Source: Thermodesulfobacteriota bacterium
Lineage (GTDB): Bacteria; Desulfobacterota; Thermodesulfobacteria; Thermodesulfobacteriales; Thermodesulfatatoraceae
Assembly: GCA_013154385.1 (NCBI GenBank)
Contig: JAADCO010000092.1
Location: 1 to 9,938, forward strand
DNA length: 9,938 bases
Direction: 5' to 3'
The notes under the pieces are model-generated. The model saw only the letters and a list, made by a program, of their open reading frames with translations. It was not told the DNA's origin and ran no database searches. Below, one piece after another: positions 5,742 through 9,938 of this stretch; position 1 is the first letter of the stretch; the number at the start of each line of letters is the position of its first letter. Made by a program: the position numbers and the translations under genes.

Positions 5742-6868
5742 AGAGGAAGCGCCTCTTAGGGCTCGTCATCATCTTCGTCATCCTCATCGTCCTCGTGATC
5801 GGCCTCATCCGCTTTGTCCATCATCGTCTGCGCTACGCGGTGAGCAACGCCGTCTTCGTGGAGACGGACGACCTGGTCTTTCTCGCCTTTCAGCGGGTGA
5901 ACGGAAGGATCCTCAAGCTCACCCGGAACGAAGGGGAGGAAGTCCGCAAGGGGGAGGTCCTGGCCTATCTCGACAACGCCCCCTATCTCGCGGAGGTAAG
6001 AAGGCTTGAGGCCCAAAAAGAGGCCCTGCAGCGGGAGATCGAGGCCCAGGAGATCTTTCTCGAAAGGCTCCGCAGGGAGGTGGAGCTCCTCGAACGGGAA
6101 GCCCTGGAGGAGACGAGGCGTCTTGAGGAGGAAAAGAGCGCCCTTGAGGCCCGGAGCCGGGCCCTTGAGGCGCAGATCAGCCAGCTCCGCCGGGACGCGG
6201 AACGCTTGAGGAGGCTCTACGCCAAGGACCTCGTCCCCAAACACCAGCTGGAAGAGACCGAGACCCGGCTCGTCGTCACCCGCCGGGAAAACCAGGCCCT
6301 CGGGCATCGCGTCAAAGCCCTGCAGGCGGCCCGGGAAGCCGCCAGGCAGAAGCTTGCGCGCGCGCGCAACCGCCGCCGCGAGATCCTCCAGCAGGAAAAG
6401 CACCTGGCGGCCCTTGAGAAACAGCTCCTCGCCCTTAAAGAGGCCCTTTCCGCCGCGCGCGAGGATCTCGCCAACTGCTTCCTCAAAAGCCCCATTGACG
6501 GCTCCGTGGCCAAGCGCTTCCACACCGTGGGAGACGTGGTCCATCCCGGAGAGCCCGTCCTCGCCCTGGTAGACCCGAAGAAGATCTACGTCCTCGTGCT
6601 CCTTGAGGAAACCAAGCTCCACGGCGTAGAGGTGGGGTGCCCGGCCAAGATCAAGATAGACGCCTATCCCCGGGAGAAGTTCGAGGGAGAGGTCAAGGAG
6701 ATCCTTCCCGCCACCGCCGCCAAGTTCGCCCTGGTGCCGCGGGACGTCTCCGCCGGGGAGTTCACCAAGGTGGCCCAGCGGGTCCCGGTGAAGATCGCCC
6801 TCACCAAGGGGCCCGTGGAACTCCTGCGCGTGGGTCTGGGAGGGGAGGTGGAGATCAAGAGGAAATGA
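5738..6868 (+). CDS. emrA: EmrA/HlyD-type membrane fusion protein (efflux adaptor)
   Basis: Periplasmic adaptor that joins an inner-membrane transporter to an outer-membrane channel. The 376 residues show a short basic cytoplasmic end (MKRKR), one membrane anchor (about 6-26), the first half of the split biotinyl-lipoyl domain (about 46-80, VNGRILKLTRNEGEEVRKGE), a long E/R/L-rich coiled-coil hairpin (about 82-243), the second lipoyl half (about 244-278, SPIDGSVAKRFHTVGD) and a beta-barrel and membrane-proximal part to the end. One anchor and a hairpin of about 160 residues match EmrA better than the shorter RND adaptors. ATG 5738 overlaps the tetR stop by 4 bp, with GGGAG at 5728-5732 as ribosome binding site. 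The last 4 bp overlap the transporter gene. The symbol reflects family resemblance; the substrate is unknown. Confidence 0.92.
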   Translation: MKRKRLLGLVIIFVILIVLVIGLIRFVHHRLRYAVSNAVFVETDDLVFLAFQRVNGRILKLTRNEGEEVRKGEVLAYLDNAPYLAEVRRLEAQKEALQREIEAQEIFLERLRREVELLEREALEETRRLEEEKSALEARSRALEAQISQLRRDAERLRRLYAKDLVPKHQLEETETRLVVTRRENQALGHRVKALQAAREAARQKLARARNRRREILQQEKHLAALEKQLLALKEALSAAREDLANCFLKSPIDGSVAKRFHTVGDVVHPGEPVLALVDPKKIYVLVLLEETKLHGVEVGCPAKIKIDAYPREKFEGEVKEILPATAAKFALVPRDVSAGEFTKVAQRVPVKIALTKGPVELLRVGLGGEVEIKRK

Positions 6869-8421
6869 ACCCTCACGAGCACTTGAGCCCTTACATGCGA
6901 GCCCTGGTCACGGTGATCGTCATGGTGGGGGCCTTCATGGCCATCCTCGACACCACCATCGTGGACGTGGTGGTCCCCAAGATGATGGCCCCTCTGTCCA
7001 CGGATCTCTACGGCATCCAGTGGGTGATCACGTCCTACATGATCGCCGCGGCCGTGGGGCTCCTCCTCATCGCCTCCCTGGCCCGCGCCTACGGGTTTTC
7101 GCGGATCTTCATCGTGGGGCTCGTGCTCTTCACCGTGGCCAGCGCCCTCTGCGGCCTGGCCCGCTCCCTCGAGGAGATGATCGCCTACCGGTCCCTCCAG
7201 GGGCTTGGCGAAGCCTTCATCATGGGCTCGGCCCAGACCATCCTCCACGCGGCCTATCCGCAAGAGAAGCAGGGATTCGCCATGGGGGTCTTCGCCCTGG
7301 GGGTGAGCTTTGCCCCGGCGCTCGGGCCCACGGTGGGGGGCTTCCTCACCGAGCACTTCTCCTGGCGCTTCGTCTTCTATCTGAACGTCCCCGTGGGCCT
7401 GGTGAACCTCGTTGCCGCCCTCTTCTTCCTGCCGGAGCTCATCCCCTACACGCGGCGCCTGGAGTTCAACTTTCGGAGCTACCTCCTCATCAGCGTGGCC
7501 ACGGTCTCCCTCCTCATCATGCTCTCCAAGGGCGAGCAGTACGGCTGGTTCCAGTCAAAGCTCATCGGTTCCCTGGCCTATCTCTCGGCGATGAGCTTCC
7601 TCCTCTATCTGGCAAGCGAACTGACCAGCAGAAGGCCCCTCATTGACCTCCACATCTACCGCATCCCGGAGTTCGGGCTGACCATGGGCTTCCACTTCTT
7701 CATTCTGGGTTTTGCCATGTACCAGATCTTCTACCTCCTGCCGCTCTACTACGAGCACTTAAAGGGCCTTCCCACCTTCGACACCGGGCTCCACATGCTC
7801 GCCTTCGCCGGCTTCATCGGGGTCTTTTCCATCATCTCCGGCGTGCTTTCCGACCGCTTCGGGGCCGAGAAGATCCTCCTGGCAAGCTTCCTCATCTTCT
7901 GCTTCTCAAGCCTCTTTCTGCTCCCCAAGCTGAACTACTATCGGCCGGCCAAGGAAGCGGCCCTCCTCACGGTGCCCTACGGCATCTCCCTGGGGATGTT
8001 CTTCGCCCCGCTGGCGGCCCTGGCCCTCAGAAAGTTGGGGGACAAAGCGGGCCTCGGGGTGGCTCTCATGCACTATCAGCGCTTCGTGGGAGGATCTTTC
8101 GGAACGGCCATCGCCACGAACACCCTGAAGAAGCGAATGGCCTTCCACTTCCAGGAAATGACCGGCCTTGAAAACTGGCGTTACGTCAAACTCTTTTTGG
8201 CCAAGGGAGTCCACAAGCTCTCCGCCTTCTTTCCCGCACCGCTCGCCCAGGTCAAAGCCAAGGCCCTGCTCTATCGCTACAAGGCCCTTCTCGCCCTTTC
8301 CGCCGCCTTCGAAGACACCTTCCGCCACACCTTCTACTACGCCCTGCTGGGAGGGATCTTCCTCCTCGCACTCCTTTGGTACAAATGGACTCAATCCGCT
8401 CCAAAGGAGGGAGCCGCATGA
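6865..8421 (+). CDS. emrB: EmrB-type MFS drug transporter (DHA2, 14 helices)
   Basis: A 518-residue proton-driven exporter of the major facilitator superfamily. It has about 14 hydrophobic segments, the TM1 motif ILDTTIVDVVVP (27-38), WVITSYM at the start of TM2, the antiporter motif C ALGPTVGGFLTE followed by FSWRFVFYLNVPVG, and the long extramembrane segment before the last helix that EmrB proteins carry. The motif A region (SLARAYGFSRIF) lacks the usual aspartate, as I recall is also so in EmrB. TM1 has two acidic residues, D29 and D34; the second is often asparagine in relatives. Start: ATG 6865 overlaps the adaptor stop (ATGA), with GGAGGTG at 6844-6850; the open frame continues upstream to 6637 but that part only overlaps the adaptor. 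The stop overlaps the next gene by 4 bp. It should export an amphipathic compound, identity unknown. Confidence 0.93.
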   Translation: MNPHEHLSPYMRALVTVIVMVGAFMAILDTTIVDVVVPKMMAPLSTDLYGIQWVITSYMIAAAVGLLLIASLARAYGFSRIFIVGLVLFTVASALCGLARSLEEMIAYRSLQGLGEAFIMGSAQTILHAAYPQEKQGFAMGVFALGVSFAPALGPTVGGFLTEHFSWRFVFYLNVPVGLVNLVAALFFLPELIPYTRRLEFNFRSYLLISVATVSLLIMLSKGEQYGWFQSKLIGSLAYLSAMSFLLYLASELTSRRPLIDLHIYRIPEFGLTMGFHFFILGFAMYQIFYLLPLYYEHLKGLPTFDTGLHMLAFAGFIGVFSIISGVLSDRFGAEKILLASFLIFCFSSLFLLPKLNYYRPAKEAALLTVPYGISLGMFFAPLAALALRKLGDKAGLGVALMHYQRFVGGSFGTAIATNTLKKRMAFHFQEMTGLENWRYVKLFLAKGVHKLSAFFPAPLAQVKAKALLYRYKALLALSAAFEDTFRHTFYYALLGGIFLLALLWYKWTQSAPKEGAA

Positions 8422-9725
8422 GAGTGGCGATCTTGCTCTCCGTCGTCCTACTCCTTCCGGTGGGGATGGTCTGGGCCGAGACCCTGGGCCTGGAAGACTG
8501 CGTGTCCCTGGCCCTCGAGAACCATCCCTCCATGGCCGCGGCCAAGGCGCAGATAGAGGCCGCCAGGCAATACGAGCGCGCCGCCTACAAGGAGTACTTC
8601 CCCAAGGTCGGGGCCTCTTATCGTTACACGCGGTTCAGAGATCGGCGCAAAGTGGTAATTTTTTCCTATGACGTGCCCCTTTCCTCATACGAGATGATCC
8701 AGGGAGACCTAGTGGTGAACCTTCCCCTCTTCCACGGATTGGCCCTGCGCGTGCAACACCGGCTCCGGGAGCTCGACGTCGCCCTCTCGGAGGTGAACGA
8801 GGAGCGGACGCGCCAGGAGCTGATCTACCGCGTCAAGGAGGCCTATCTGGAGCTCCTGAAGACCCAGAGGCGCCTCAAGGAGGCGCAGAAATCCGTGGAG
8901 AGGCTGAGGGCCCATCTGGAAAAGGCGCGCGGCTTCTACGAGGAGGGCCTCATCGCGCGCCACGATCTGCTCGAAAGCGAGGTGGCCCTCGCCGAGGGGG
9001 AACACATGCTCGTGGTGGCGGAGAACGCCGTGGCCCTGGCGCGTGCCAAGCTCAACATACTTTTGGGGCGTTCCGTGACCGCCGAAATAGAAGTAAAAGA
9101 TTTTTTGGACCAAAGGCCCCGGCTGGGAGCCTTTGAAAGATACCTGGAGATGGCCCTGAAGTTCCGCCCGGAGATAAGAGCCGGAGAGCTGGCCGTGGAA
9201 AAGGCCGCAGAGGGCGTGCGTCTGGCCAAGAGTTCCCTCTATCCGTGGGTGGATCTCGAAGGGGTCTATCACAAGGAAGGCACCGATTTCGCCCTCTCCC
9301 AGAACCCCTACGGTGATCGAGAGAACGCCTGGGTGGCCCTCACCGTGAACTGGCGGGTCTTCGAATGGGGCAAACGCCAGAACGAGATCTCCGGGGCCCG
9401 CGCCCAGGTGCTGGCCAAGGAAGCGGCCCTGAAGGAGATCAAGGATCAGGTGAGCCTTGAGGTGCGCACCGCTTACCTGCGGTTCGTGGAGGCCTCAAAA
9501 CGCCTCGAGGTCACGGAAAAGAGCCTGGCTCAAGCCGAAGAGAACTTCGCCCTGAACGAAGCCCGTTATCAGGAACAGCTGGCCACCTCCACCGACGTGC
9601 TCGACGCCGAGGCCATGCTCACCAGCGCACGGGTGAACTACGTGAACGCCCTCGCGGATCTCCATCAGGCCAAGGCCTATCTGGACTACGTCACAGGAGT
9701 GGCAAAGAAACGAAATATCCGTTAA
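8418..9725 (+). CDS. TolC-type outer-membrane efflux channel (OEP family)
   Basis: A 435-residue outer-membrane factor that completes the tripartite pump. Residues 1-20 are a signal peptide (likely cleavage VWA|E) with no lipobox cysteine, so it resembles TolC, not the OprM lipoproteins. Two OEP repeats follow, about 23-225 and 235-430, each beginning with a helix of the ALENHP/ALKFRPEI type, passing a beta-strand section (GDLVVNLPLFHG; ALTVNWRVFEWG) and ending in long alpha-helices (AKLNILLG; YVNALADLHQAKAYLDYVTG). Start: ATG 8418 overlaps the transporter stop and has AAAGGAGGG (8403-8411) upstream; an in-frame ATG at 8376 would put 14 residues before the signal peptide and lie inside the transporter gene. 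Dedicated channel genes inside EmrAB operons occur in Gram-negative bacteria and suggest the pump does not rely on a shared TolC. Confidence 0.94.
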   Translation: MRVAILLSVVLLLPVGMVWAETLGLEDCVSLALENHPSMAAAKAQIEAARQYERAAYKEYFPKVGASYRYTRFRDRRKVVIFSYDVPLSSYEMIQGDLVVNLPLFHGLALRVQHRLRELDVALSEVNEERTRQELIYRVKEAYLELLKTQRRLKEAQKSVERLRAHLEKARGFYEEGLIARHDLLESEVALAEGEHMLVVAENAVALARAKLNILLGRSVTAEIEVKDFLDQRPRLGAFERYLEMALKFRPEIRAGELAVEKAAEGVRLAKSSLYPWVDLEGVYHKEGTDFALSQNPYGDRENAWVALTVNWRVFEWGKRQNEISGARAQVLAKEAALKEIKDQVSLEVRTAYLRFVEASKRLEVTEKSLAQAEENFALNEARYQEQLATSTDVLDAEAMLTSARVNYVNALADLHQAKAYLDYVTGVAKKRNIR

Positions 9726-9759
9726 AGAAATCATAGTGTTCCGGAAAAAGGGGGCTTAA

Positions 9760-9938
9760 ATGCCAGAAATACTCCAAAAGATCCTCCGAGAGAAGGAAAA
9801 GGAGGTCCAGGCCAGAAAGGAACGCGGGCTCTACTTTCGTCCCTTTTGGGATCGGGAACCCCTTTCGCTGAAGGAGAAGCTCTCGGCTCCGGGGTTCCAC
9901 ATCATCGCCGAGGTGAAGAGGGCCTCCCCCTCAAAGGG
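9760..9938 (+). CDS. trpC: Indole-3-glycerol phosphate synthase, N-terminal part (cut by window end)
   Basis: Tryptophan biosynthesis enzyme that closes carboxyphenylamino-deoxyribulose phosphate to indole-3-glycerol phosphate in the cytoplasm. Only 59 whole codons are present. They give an EILQKILREKEKEV helix and the family signature FHIIAEVKRASPSKG at 46-60, the last glycine being cut by the window edge. It includes the catalytic E51 and K53 and the phosphate-proximal SPS. ATG 9760 has AAGGGGG (9748-9754) five bases upstream. The gene starts 34 bp after the TolC-type gene, with no visible terminator or clear promoter between them, so read-through from the efflux operon is possible. The fragment is too short to say whether trpC is fused or followed by other trp genes. 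Confidence 0.93.
   Translation, partial: MPEILQKILREKEKEVQARKERGLYFRPFWDREPLSLKEKLSAPGFHIIAEVKRASPSK

Noticed and set aside
5756..6622. Antisense open frame (288 codons) opposite the adaptor gene
   Set aside because: Its acidic HEDDEDDEDD tail is just the reverse complement of the repetitive isoleucine/valine/leucine codons of the adaptor membrane anchor.
6637..6864. Upstream extension of the MFS reading frame
   Set aside because: The added 76 residues are charged, proline/glycine-rich and out of frame over the conserved end of the adaptor. ATG 6865 fits the ATGA pattern and the family start.
8376..8417. Earlier ATG for the outer-membrane channel
   Set aside because: It would put 14 polar residues before a clean signal peptide and ignore the strong ribosome binding site at 8403-8411.

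Overview
The window is GC-rich (roughly 60% by eye) and almost entirely coding. A full-length reverse gyrase points to a hyperthermophile or extreme thermophile. The pairing of that gene with a DUF4197 protein, an ANTAR response regulator, and an EmrA/EmrB/TolC-type pump (which needs an outer membrane) points to a Gram-negative bacterium, not an archaeon. A thermophilic member of the Thermodesulfobacteriota fits best. That placement is inferred from gene content, not from a marker tree.

Layout. (1) 49-4331, plus strand: reverse gyrase (rgy) followed by a secreted DUF4197 protein; the two overlap by 4 bp (ATGA) and are probably co-transcribed. (2) 4332-4934, minus strand: a receiver-ANTAR response regulator, a likely RNA-binding antiterminator. 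It converges on the DUF4197 gene with the two stop codons touching (TGATCA) and no room for a terminator. (3) 4935-5123: a 189-bp AT-rich divergent intergenic region, the only real regulatory space. It holds a good candidate promoter for the ANTAR gene with a 7-6-7 palindrome between its -35 and -10, a hairpin abutting that gene's ribosome binding site, a candidate promoter for the TetR gene, a direct repeat and a palindromic array at the TetR start codon. (4) 5124-9725, plus strand: TetR regulator, EmrA-like adaptor, EmrB-like 14-helix MFS transporter and TolC-like outer-membrane channel, every junction being a 4-bp ATGA overlap. (5) 9760 to the end: the first 59 codons of trpC (indole-3-glycerol phosphate synthase), 34 bp after the pump with no visible terminator.

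The four genes at 5124-9725 make a self-contained, probably self-repressed tripartite efflux system: the TetR protein senses a ligand, the MFS protein exports it across the inner membrane, and the adaptor and channel carry it across the periplasm and outer membrane. Reverse gyrase introduces positive supercoils into DNA at high temperature. No entirely new system is evident. The most notable points are a reverse gyrase whose second zinc finger has lost two of four cysteines, a predicted leaderless TetR mRNA with operator-like repeats over its start codon, and the layered control elements in front of the ANTAR gene.
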